DNA of 47,329 nt from Limosilactobacillus portuensis (GTDB taxonomy: Bacteria; Bacillota; Bacilli; Lactobacillales; Lactobacillaceae), in NCBI RefSeq assembly GCF_014838735.1, contig NZ_JABUXQ010000019.1:1-47329 (forward strand). Reading direction: 5' to 3'. The position numbers and the translations under genes were made by a program. The notes beneath the pieces were generated by a model. The model had not been told where the DNA came from and searched no databases. It saw only the letters and a list, made by a program, of their open reading frames with translations. Positions 1 to 8,450 of the stretch are shown here, one piece after another. How positions within the stretch are numbered: the first letter of the stretch is position 1; each line of letters starts with the position of its first letter.

Positions 1-13
1 TAAAATAGTGGTG

Positions 14-79
14 CCCATTAAGGTCCTTCTTTCTAATGGAATGTTGTGGTAACACCATTAAAGACCTTGATGGGTTTTT
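14..79 (+). terminator. Branched hairpin terminator at left edge
   Basis: CCCATTAAGGTC (14-25) pairs with GACCTTGATGGG (63-74) with one G-U pair, and a second stem TAATGG/CCATTA (34-39 with 55-60) sits inside it. A run of five T follows at 75-79. It probably ends a plus-strand gene lying left of the window. Confidence 0.6.
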
Positions 80-224
80 CTGTCTACTTAAATGTTCAAC
101 TTAAATTTTACAATCTGCCATGAATTAATGATCTCTTGTAAATTACGTTCCATATATCCTGCTCCTAAATATTAGTACCTTCTAAATAATTATATCCCAA
201 CTTTATTATTTGTATACGAGCACA

Positions 225-265
225 AGAAAAGCCTCAAGCGAAGAATTTAGTGCTTGAGGCTTTTC
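225..265 (-). terminator. Terminator of the Ala-rich LPXTG gene
   Basis: Perfect stem GAAAAGCCTCAAGC/GCTTGAGGCTTTTC with a 12-nt loop, 50 bases past the stop of the minus-strand surface protein. T/A-rich flanks on both sides mean it can work in either direction. Confidence 0.8.
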
Positions 266-1151
266 CCTTATCAGTACGAACAATTAAAGTCAGTTCTAGT
301 TATCTTGGGAGGAGGTAATTAGAATTCACGCTTCTTAGCAGCAAGGCCAAGACCGAACATTGCAGAAACAGCACCTAATGCAACAATAGCTGAGGCATTC
401 TCGTTACCAGTTTGTGGTAATGTAGCAGCCTTAGTATCATTATTATTGTTTCTCTTAACTGCAACCTTTTCAGAAACTAAACCATTGTTAACAGCATGGC
501 TACTACTATTATTTACATTTGAACCATTGTTGTTAGTGATGATGTTATCATCGTTAGTACTGTTTGAACCACTGTTATTGTTATCTGAATCGTTGTTAGC
601 ATTTTGGTTCCAATCAATGTTCTTAAGCAAGTTATTTGCTTGTTCAAGAAGTTGTGAAGCCTTAGCAGCGTTAGCAGCAGCTTCGTTAACAACCTTTTGG
701 GCAGCCTCAACGTTTGCTTGAGCATCCTTTAAGTTTTGGTTAGCATTCAGAACATCTTGGTGAGCAGTCTTAACAGCTTCATCAGCCTTAGTCAGAGCAT
801 TTTCAGCATCATCGTAAGCTTTAGTAGCTGTAGCTAACTTATCATTAGCAGCCTTAGCAGCTTCGTCAGCTTTAGTTTCGGCATTACGAGCTTCATCAAA
901 GGCAGTTTGTGCAGCTGCAACATTAGCCTTAGCAACCTTAACATCATTAGCGGCCTTCTTGGAGTTGTTACGAGCAACAATTACTTGGTGTTGGGCAGCC
1001 TTAAGGTTTTGTTGAGCAGCTTCTAGATCATTATTAGCTTTCTTCACAGCTTCTTGAGCTTTATTGTATGCAGTTTGGGCATTTTCAACAGCCTTAACTG
1101 TATCAAATGTAGCTTGAGCTTTTTGGCTTGCCGTATCAAATGCGTCAGAAG

Positions 1152-1227
1152 CAGCTTGTTCTGCTTCATCATTCCACTCATTTGGAGTATTGATGTTTTC
1201 CTGCTTAGCATCCATGTAAGCATTGAA
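1152..1227 (-). repeat. Intragenic repeat, copy 1 (pair with 1431-1506)
   Basis: This 76-base segment and 1431-1506 are near identical and encode variants of the peptide FNAYMDAKQENIN followed by EWNDEAEQ. They are tandem-type repeats within the coiled-coil region, a substrate for recombination that changes protein length. Confidence 0.85.
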
Positions 1228-1430
1228 CTTCTCCAAGTAAGTATCATAGTTCTTCATATTATCAACAACACTCTTAGCTTTATTAAGAGCAACTGCGTTT
1301 TCATGACTTGGATCGTGACGCCATGCACTCATTGCTTTTTGAAGTTCGTGGTTAGCATTATTGAAAATTTCTTCACGTGCTTGCTTAGAATCAGCAGCAT
1401 TCTTACTTGCTTTGTCATATGCCTCAGAAG

Positions 1431-1506
1431 CAGTTTGTTCTGCTTCATCATTCCACTCACTTGGATTATTGATGTTTTCCTGCTTAGCATCCATATATGC
1501 GTTGAA
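1431..1506 (-). repeat. Intragenic repeat, copy 2 (pair with 1152-1227)
   Basis: Second copy of the 76-base repeat; it differs from copy 1 at only a few positions and encodes the same FNAYMDAKQENIN module. Confidence 0.85.
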
Positions 1507-2496
1507 GGCTTTGGCAGCAGACGCACTATCAGTATTAGCACTATCAGCAGCATTCTTGTATTGGTAGAGCGGATCATTTTGTGCACTGGTCAAACTATTC
1601 TTAGCATCAGATTCTTCCTTACTTGCATCATCAAAAGCAGTTTGTGCATTTGATGCAGCATTTGATGCGGCGTTGTAATTGTTAATAGCATTAACATTGG
1701 CTTCGTGGGCAGCATCTAAAGCTGTATTTGCACTAGCAAGAGCAGAATTTGCATCTTCAAGTTTTGCTCCTGCATTATTAGCGTTATTTTGAGCTTCAGT
1801 ATATGCACTAGCGGCACTCTTAGCATTTTCCAAACCGTTTTGAGCAGCAGTTACATTATTCTTTGCTTGGTCGGCTGCATCTTGAGCACCCTTAACAAGC
1901 TGTTCAGCTTTTTCTAGCGCACTCTTAGCATCATTGTAACTCTTAATAGCAGCAACGTTAGCTTCATGAGCATCATTCAATGCTTTATTAGCATTAGCTA
2001 AAGTACTCTTAGCTACTTCAAGCTTTTTGCCAGCAGCATTAGCGGCAGCTTGTGCATCCTTAGCAGCCTTCTTAGCAGCAACTAAGGCATCAGAAGCTGT
2101 ATTAAAGCTTTGTCCCGCCTCATTTGCTTTCTTTTGAGCGGCCATAGCAGCAGCTTGTGCATCCTTAGCAGCTTGTTTAGCAGTAGTGTAATCTTCAGCA
2201 GCCTTGTTAGCGTTCTTTGAAGCGACGTCTGCAGCACTCTTAGCAGCTTCGTAAGCAGTTGTGGCACTCTTAACATTAGCAGAAGCACTAGTTAATGTTG
2301 TTTGTGCATTGCTTAAGTTTTGCGAAGCAGTAGCAGTGTTATCAGTAATTCCCTTAGCTTGGCTAGTTAATTGAGCAGCTTCTGAAGTAGCAGCCTTTGG
2401 TTCAGTTGTGGTGCTTGAAGCAGGTACAGTAGTATCTGCATCACTCTTAACAGCAGCAGAGTTTGAAGCAATTGCGCTGGAATTAGCTGTGTTAGC

Positions 2497-2516
2497 ACTA
2501 GCAACAGTTGTAGTGT
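2497..2516. repeat. Imperfect palindrome at the junction of two truncated surface genes
   Basis: CACTA-g-CAAC-a-GTTG-TAGTG: nine-base arms with one bulged G around a central A. It lies exactly where minus-strand coding (to 2514) meets plus-strand coding (from about 2516). It could be a crossover site or a fold-back junction. Confidence 0.5.
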
Positions 2517-4126
2517 TAAATGGACAACAACAAACTATTACTGGATTAACAGCGAGTGATTTTGTATTCAGTAAAGATGGTCATCCAGCTCAATTAACTG
2601 AAGCTGGGACTTATGATGTCGAGCTTAGTGGAGATGTAATCAATAAGATTCGTCATGAAAATCCAAATTACAATATTGACTTTAGTTCAACAGCAACATT
2701 TACTTTGGAAAATAGTAGCCAAACTATTAACTACGTGGATGCCGATAATAATGTAATTAGTTCAGTTAATATTGATGGTCATATAAAAGGAACAAAACTT
2801 CCATTTACTCCTGAAATTCCAGTAGGTTGGGTAGCAAGTGATCCAAGTGATGTACCTACTGAAATCATTGTTGATAATGGGACTACTTTAATTATGATTA
2901 AGCATGGGACAACCAATGTTGATCATAATAATCCAGTTCCAGAAGGTGAAAAGACACCAACGGGTAAAGAAATTGATGGAGCTCATGAAAATGACTTGAA
3001 CCAAGCAATTACTCGGACGATCAATGTAATTAACCCAGATGGAACTAAGAGTACAGAAGTTCAAACTGCGAAGATATACCGTGACGCGAGTTACGATGAT
3101 GTAACAGGTAAAGTAACTTATGGTTCATGGTCAACTGCAAATTGGAGCGAATTTGTTCCAGCAGAAGTCAAGGGCTACACCGCAAGTGAAGAAGTAATTC
3201 CAGCTGTTGAAGTTAAGAATGGTCAAAAAGATGAGACTATCGAGGTTACTTATACAGCTAATGAACAAAGTGGTATTATTTCTTACCAAGACAAAGAAGG
3301 TAATGAAATTAGTACAAGTCCACTTAGCGGAAAGACTGGAGAGGCAGTAGCAGTTAAACCGGAAATTCCAGCAGGCTGGCAGCTAGTTCCAAGTCAAGAA
3401 ATTCCAAAGACTGTTACAGCAACAGCAGAAGGTATTCCAACTGTGGTAATCCAGGTTGAACATGGTACAATTATTGTTACTCCGGAAACTCCTACGACTG
3501 ATATTCCAACTGGCAAAGTTCCGGGTAATCCATCAACTACTTATGAAAAGATGGAATCCCTAACAAAAGAGGTAATGCGGATCATTACTGTTAAATTACC
3601 TGATGGACAACGACAGGTAATTACTCAAACGGTTAAATTTATACGGACTGCAACATTTGATGCGGTTACTGGCAAGGTAACTTATAGTGGTTGGCAAGCT
3701 AATGGTAGTAATGAATGGCCAACATATTCTGTGCCGGAAATTGATGGTTATATAGCTAGTCAGACTACTGTGCCAACTGAAATAGTTGTTCCTAGTGCTC
3801 AAAACGAAAATATTGAAATTGAATACGTCAAGGATAATCAACCATCAGAACCTATTAAACCAGTAGTACCAACAAGTAGTGGTGACAAGCAGGTAACTGA
3901 TGATCAGCCGAAAAATAAACCAGTTGAACAGGTAATCCAACATGTTACAAATCAACACTTTGCCTCACATCGATTAGTTCAGATTCCAATAAAAGGAAAA
4001 TCAAAAGCTAATGTTCTTCCCCAAACTGGTAATGATCAAAATAATAATTCTTTATTTGGGTTTGCATTTGCAACCCTTGCAGGTATCTTTGGTTTAGCTG
4101 GGATGAAGAAAAAACGCGAGAAATAG
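2516..4126 (+). pseudogene. Mucus-binding (MucBP/Mub-type) LPXTG protein, 5' truncated
   Basis: Recognisable homology starts at about 2516 (LNGQQQTITGLTASDF), with an MBG-like module ending in the typical GTYDVEL and NPNYNIDF signatures. Two Mub-type units follow, each with a TRTINV/MRIITV strand, a W-rich segment and a VTYTA or IEYV end, and then a proline-rich spacer. The C-terminus is a complete sortase signal: LPQTG, a hydrophobic helix and KKKREK. An ATG at 2408 keeps the frame open, but the residues it adds are antisense of the neighbouring minus-strand gene and do not form a signal peptide. The usual N-terminal signal and upstream modules are therefore missing. Intact relatives bind mucus glycans in lactobacilli; this copy lacks export and promoter signals. 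Confidence 0.8.
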
Positions 4127-4163
4127 TATTTTAACTAAGAGCGAAACCAAGCTAAACAAATGA

Positions 4164-4264
4164 GTGAGAAATAACTTTCTTGACAGGATGTATGGCTAAC
4201 CTAGAACGATAGTGGGCACGGCTAGCGTTCGTAGTTAGACACTAGCTCTGTAGTTATTTCGCAC
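4164..4264. repeat. 101-nt nested palindromic element (MITE or structured RNA candidate)
   Basis: Outer arms GTGAGAAATAACT (4164-4176) and AGTTATTTCGCAC (4252-4264) pair with one mismatch. Inside, CTAAC-cta-GAACG (4196-4208) pairs with CGTTC-gta-GTTAG (4226-4238). It lies between the LPXTG gene and the ISL3 element, has no coding capacity and no clear T-run, so it does not look like a plain terminator. Confidence 0.5.
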
Positions 4265-4361
4265 GTTATCTTTATAATAGTTAAGAACTAACAAAATGGG
4301 GTATCTGTCAACTGGTATTGATGGATATCGATGCCACTCACAGAAATGTGGGTGGTATTTT

Positions 4362-5588
4362 TTATGCAAATAGGCAATCAATTCTTAAAAAGAAGAAGTT
4401 TTGATTGGCAAACCCATAACAGGTTCGTTTAAGAGTTTTGATTTTCCAATTAATTTCCTCTAATGGACCATTCGAAAACTCATACTTGGTGTTGTTAATT
4501 ACCGCTTGTTGGTTCTTCCTAAGGGTGTTAATCGTGGTATCCATTTCAGTATTGGTAGTCTGGTAATTTTGTAAAACCGCTTGAAGAAGTTTGGGATCAC
4601 GCTCCCGAAGGGCTTGAGTAATTGCTTGATATGTTTGGTAAACGCCCTTAAAGTCAGTGAATTTACTGGTGATTAAGTCAACGGCGTTTTGCTTCGTCAT
4701 ATATTCATTTATCTCCCAGAGATAAACAGGCTTCTCAGGGTGAAGCTCGGTCTGCTTAAGATGAAATAAACGCCATTGAATTTTCATGATTTTATATTCG
4801 CGACTGTGTTTATCTAAGAACTTAAGAATATTAAGTCGACAGTTATCTAAAGCTCAGCCGGCCAATTGGACGATATGAAAACGATCAATAATGATTTGGG
4901 CATTCGGAAATAGACGGTAAATAAAACTCTGGTATTGGGCATTGAGGTCGATAACGAGAGCTCGTTCGGTTTGACTATAACGATGATTTTCAAAGTAATC
5001 AATAATCGATGGTGAAAGCCGATTGTGAAGTTTAACCACTAGTTGGTGGCTTTCACTGTCACAACAAATAAATGACACGATGGACTTAGTCGAACGAAAC
5101 TCATCGAAGCAGAGGTGTTTAGGAAGAACGGCCATCCGATAATGTGGTTTAACGCGTTCGATAATCGTCTGCCGAACACTACTGGGCGAGCAATGACAGA
5201 GGCGAGCGATTAGCTCGCCATTCATACCTTCATGAGCAAATAGCATAATTTGACTTTTGAGTTTTCGAGTAAGGGTCTGATTGGGCTTAGTTAAATCAGT
5301 TGTCGCACCGAAGGTTGTCTGGCAATTGGAACAGTAATAACGTTGCTTGGCCAGGATCATTTCATACCGCATGCCATTAAGACTAGCTAAGCGAAGATGA
5401 GTTTTACGAAAGCCATTTTTGACCACAATTTTAAATCCATAATTTATATAGCGTGACACCGGATAAGATAAGGAAGCATGGATTACTTTAAGCTGATCAT
5501 TGTTTTTCGAAGTCGTTTCAACATTAAGATCTTTAATGTTTTGGTCTTCAATTCCGAGGAGATTTAGGATAGAATTATTTAGGGATAT
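4362..5588 (-). pseudogene. ISL3-family transposase, nonsense-interrupted
   Basis: Two in-frame parts (4854-5588 and 4362-4853) together match one ISL3 transposase: an N-terminal Cys-rich zinc-binding segment (CSNCQTTF), the HTH region GELIARLCHCSPSSVR, the DDE core (CFDEFRSTKS, VIDLNAQY, IIDRFHIVQLAG) and the C-terminal YGFANQNFFFLRIDCLFA. A TGA at 4854-4856 (expected CGA, Arg, between LAG and ALDN) stops it. The expected start codon, before SLNNSILNLLGIED, is ATA instead of ATG. Both changes are transitions. Upstream, the same frame runs without a stop into the IS30 transposase remnant. The element cannot make its own transposase. Confidence 0.85.
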
Positions 5589-5663
5589 CTGTATAACTTT
5601 CTTTATATGATTTTTGTGGTGAATTGATTGTACAACACGAGGGCAGTAGTTGTCCTTTTTGTG

Positions 5664-6753
5664 TACGGCGAATTGTCGAACTAAGTGCAACGGTTTGTCA
5701 AAAAATACTTCATATGGGGTTTCATAGTTTAACACCTTGCGCGGACGTTGATTTAACTGCTTTTGGCACTGTTCAACGTCCTGTTCTGTATAATTATCAA
5801 TATCTGTTCGCTTGGGAAAATATTCCCGGATTAATCCATTTGTATTCTCATTTGTTCCACGCTGTTCGGGGGAATATGGATCAGGCCAATAGACAATAAC
5901 ACCTAACCTTTCGCTGATTTCATCAAGATGAAGAAACTCGGTCCCATGATCTGGTGTAATAGAATGAACAAATTCTTTAGGAATGGCCCCTAACAGTTCA
6001 ACTAAGCCTTTATTTATCTCCTGCGAGTCCTTTTGCGCAACCTTTTTGATAAGAGTAAGCCGACTAAGCCGATCGACAACTGTTAAAAGGATAAAGTAAC
6101 AATCACAGTATCGATTTCCCAGTCACCTATACGTTGACGCTGGTTGATAAAACCAGGGCGCTCATGAATTGAGATATAGTCCGTCTGTACTGCTCGATGT
6201 CGTCTAGTATTCTTTGAATGCCGAGTCCGATGTTTATGTCTGAGATGGCGCTGAATACCGGTATCACCACGTGAGGAGTACTTCTCACCTAAATTGTGTT
6301 GATAGATATGACGGTAAATGGAGTTGTAGCTAACACACCATTGATGTTCCTTATTAAAGCGAGCGGTAATCTGCTCTGGTGACCAGTGCAGATCTAAGAT
6401 GTAATGAACAATTTGACGGCGTAGTTGTGGATGGCTGTCTAATAGCCGCTTCTTATGACAATTCTGCCGCTTTTGATGATAGTCATTTTCTGCTTTACTT
6501 GGGGAATAATTACCTGCACAACGTTTTAATTCTCGTGAAATAGTACTTGGATTTCGTCCCAGCCGTAACGCAACAGCCCGGATAGATAACCCCTTAGCTC
6601 GTAAAAACATAAGCATTTCACGTTCTTTTATAGTAAGATGTTTATAGCTCATACCGGGTACCTCGAATTGTTTGATTTGGTCGTTAAACATATTCTACCC
6701 GGTATGGGTTTATTTTTTTACTTTGTGTTACATTTCAATTGTAAATTCGCCAC
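5664..6753 (-). mobile_element. IS30-family element inside the ISL3 element
   Basis: The ends carry related inverted repeats: GCGAATT at 5668-5674 and, as reverse complement, at 6744-6750, followed by matching AT-rich blocks (AACTAAGTGCAAC against AATTGAAATGTAAC). The length of about 1.1 kb is usual for IS30 elements. Boundaries are good to about 5 bases; no target duplication could be fixed. It lies between the ISL3 right-end repeat and the ISL3 transposase. Confidence 0.6.
5675..6652 (-). pseudogene. IS30-family transposase, frameshifted
   Basis: The N-terminal part (ATG 6652, preceded by GAGGT; a further in-frame ATG lies at 6691) has the IS30 HTH: LTIKEREMLMFLRAKG and LGRNPSTISRELKR, then the start of the catalytic core GDWEIDTVI. 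Near 6085-6110 the frame breaks. The second frame continues with LLTVVDRLSRLTLIKKV, the second acidic motif in HGTEF, SPEQRGTNENTNGLIREYFPK with the catalytic Glu, and the C-terminal RPRKVLNYETPYEVFF. All three acidic motifs are thus present but in two frames. No stop codon closes the second frame inside the element; it reads on into the ISL3 transposase. The exact 3' end is approximate. Confidence 0.8.
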
Positions 6754-6813
6754 AAAAAACTGGTATTGATTTTTCATCAATACCAAAAAGTGTATACCCG
6801 GTATTTTGAAGAC

Positions 6814-8298
6814 TGACGTGTATCCTAGAGTTGGAAATCAACTCTGGGGGTATTTTTATAACAAAAATCAGTATCAATACTAAGGTTAAGGCGATTCAAG
6901 AGTACGCGAAAGGCATAGACAGTTTAATGTCTGTAGCTAAGAAATACGGGATTGCCAGATTTGATTTTCAAATTTTAGTGGGAATTTATGCACGATTTGG
7001 TAAGGAAGTACTACTTCATCCGCCAGTTGTAACTGGGGATTTTCGAGTGAATTTGGTAAAGTGGAAACAAACTAATCTGGCGTCAATTGCCGAGACATGC
7101 ATTCACTTTGCTTATCGTTCTCCTGGTTCCGTATATCAATGGGAATGTCTTTACAATAAGCAAGGACCACAAGCCTTACTGCGATTGCGCTCAGGAAGGA
7201 AAACGAAAAATGGTCAATCGTCATGACGAACATCAATCCAACAAACTGCATCAACTCCAAAAGCAGAATCAAACCCTACAAAGAGAAAACTTATTATTAA
7301 AGATACAACTCGACGCCTCAAAAAAATTACAAGCCTTGAGAAAGTATCCAACAAAGAAATCGCGCAAGTAATCTATGAGCTCAAGGCGAAGTACCTATTA
7401 AAGAACCTGATTGAGGCGCTCCCCATTTCAATGTCAACTTACTAATACTGGCAAAACTGCTTCCAACATCCGGATGAGGATGAAGAAGAACTGAAAGAGG
7501 TCATCAAAGGGCTCTTCGAGCACTTTGAAGCTGAATATGGGGTTCGTCAGCTGAGTGCTCAAGTCCGCGAGTATTACCGTTTGATTGGCAAGCAAATGCC
7601 CAACCATAAGCGCGTTCAGCGCTTGATGCATGAAATGGGACTGAAGTGCACGAAGTATAATCGCCGAGTTCGCAAGTATGATTCTTCTAAAGGACCGAAT
7701 GGTAAAAAGGCCAAAAATAAACTTCGTCGTCGTTTTATGAGCGATCGTAAGTATCAAAAAATAGTCTGTGATGTCACGGAATTTAAGGCTCAGAATCAGA
7801 AACCCGTGTATCTAGAAATTATTAAAGATTTGGCAACCAACCAGATTTTAACTTGGTCCCTTGGCCTGCATCCCAATCTCCATTTCTCACTGGCTCCATT
7901 AAAACAGCTGCTTATGCAGCTACCACATACTGGTTATCAATTAACCCTTCATACCGATCAGGGTTGGCAGTATCAACACAAGGCTTGGCGCCATTTATTA
8001 CGGAAAGGTCACATCTGACAAAGCATGTCACACCGAGCTACTTGCCTTGATAATGCAGCCTGTGAAACAGTTTTTAGTAAGTTAAAAGCGGAAATTGCCC
8101 CTGACACAAGTTATCGTAACCAATTAGAATTAATCCAGGCCATTGAAAAGTGGATCCACTTCTACAATGAAAGACGCATCCAAACAAAATTAGGCAACCA
8201 AACTCCACTCCAGTATGAGCAAAGCTTAGTTGCCTAAGAAATTATTATTCAGTTTTTCAGTTGAAATATTCAGCTTCCAACTTTATGGGTACATGTCA
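6814..8298 (+). mobile_element. IS3-family element with 3-bp target duplication
   Basis: The left end TGACGTGTATCCTAGAGTTGG (6814 on) and the reverse complement of the right end, TGACATGTACCCATAAAGTTGG (to 8298), are terminal inverted repeats. The triplet GAC stands on both sides (6811-6813 and 8299-8301), the 3-bp duplication typical of IS3. The length of 1485 bp is also typical. Confidence 0.85.
6858..8237 (+). pseudogene. IS3-family transposase (orfA/orfB), multiply broken
   Basis: The orfA HTH part (KVKAIQEYAKGIDSLMSVAKKYGI) starts at 6858 with ATA where ATG is expected, and its frame shifts near 7190 into a Gln/Lys-rich leucine-zipper segment ending at 7371. orfB shows the DDE core: CDVTEFK (first Asp), LHTDQGWQYQH (second Asp) and NAACETVFSKLKAE (Glu), ending at LQYEQSLVA. 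Within orfB there are stops at about 7441 (TAA) and at 8016 (TGA, between GHI and QSMSHRAT). With at least four independent lesions it is an old, dead copy. The orfA-orfB junction of live IS3 elements uses programmed -1 frameshifting, but the additional stops exclude that explanation here. Confidence 0.85.
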
Positions 8299-8325
8299 GA
8301 CATCGACAGGTTGGTCGGTGTCTTT
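8299..8325 (+). terminator. Hairpin terminator flanking the IS3 insertion
   Basis: GACATCGAC, a 6-base loop and GTCGGTGTC followed by TTTTTCTTTT. Its 5' arm begins with the GAC of the IS3 target duplication, so the element inserted into the foot of this hairpin without destroying it. Confidence 0.65.
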
Positions 8326-8356
8326 TTCTTTTACTAATACATATTTTAAAGGAAAA

Positions 8357-8394
8357 CGGAGTTAAATGAAATCCGAAGATTTCATCTAACTCCG
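8357..8394 (-). terminator. pepN terminator
   Basis: A 17-bp stem, CGGAGTTAAATGAAATC/GATTTCATCTAACTCCG with one mismatch, lies 56 bases past the pepN stop and is followed on the minus strand by TTTTCC. It is symmetric enough to work both ways. Confidence 0.8.
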
Positions 8395-8450
8395 CTTATT
8401 ATTAGGAACTTATGTCACAGTCCCTTTCCTTTTTAAATGATCTTAGTTTA

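Larger units (their letters stand above)
1..318. other. Non-coding left edge with two terminators
   Basis: No credible gene is seen in this stretch. It holds a branched hairpin at 14-79 and a strong hairpin at 225-265, each annotated separately. The rest is AT-rich spacer. Confidence 0.6.
319..2514 (-). pseudogene. Ala-rich coiled-coil LPXTG surface protein, 5' truncated
   Basis: The C-terminus is a sortase signal: LPQTG, a hydrophobic stretch and a KKREF tail, preceded by an Asn/Ser/Asp-rich spacer. The body is about 600 residues of Ala/Lys/Asn-rich heptad-like sequence (AxxAxxxA patterns), predicted to form long coiled coils, with internal repeats. The first in-frame ATG is at 2145, but coding clearly continues upstream to 2514: the extra residues (Thr/Ser/Ala-rich, then PKAATSEAAQ) resemble the segment that follows the signal peptide in such proteins. 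No signal peptide, start codon or promoter is present; at about 2515 the sequence switches to an oppositely oriented surface-protein gene. As it stands the protein could not be exported. Family membership (LPXTG adhesin) is sure from the anchor; the ligand is unknown. Confidence 0.85.
4292..6808 (-). mobile_element. ISL3-family element, interrupted by an IS30 copy
   Basis: The ends form long imperfect inverted repeats: the left end from 4292 contains CAAAAT, GGGTAT and TGGTATTGATG, and the right end (reverse complement, from 6808) contains the same three blocks in the same order. Removing the IS30 insert leaves about 1.4 kb, normal for ISL3 elements. A hairpin, CCACTCACA/TGTGGGTGG at about 4333-4355 followed by T, lies just past the transposase stop. 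No convincing 8-bp target duplication was found. Confidence 0.65.

Noticed and set aside
1054-1653. A 199-codon plus-strand frame with Cys/Ile-rich sequence
   Set aside because: Antisense of the repetitive Ala-rich gene; composition follows from the opposite strand and there is no ribosome site.
2408-2515. N-terminal extension of the mucus-binding gene from ATG 2408, including hydrophobic residues
   Set aside because: It is the antisense of the minus-strand adhesin frame, has no ribosome site and no signal-peptide charge pattern.
6083-6110. Programmed frameshift in the IS30 transposase
   Set aside because: IS30 transposases are normally a single ORF; no slippery heptamer is evident.
7190-7450. 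Programmed -1 frameshift joining IS3 orfA and orfB as proof of an active element
   Set aside because: Additional in-frame stops in orfB and a lost start codon show the copy is dead.
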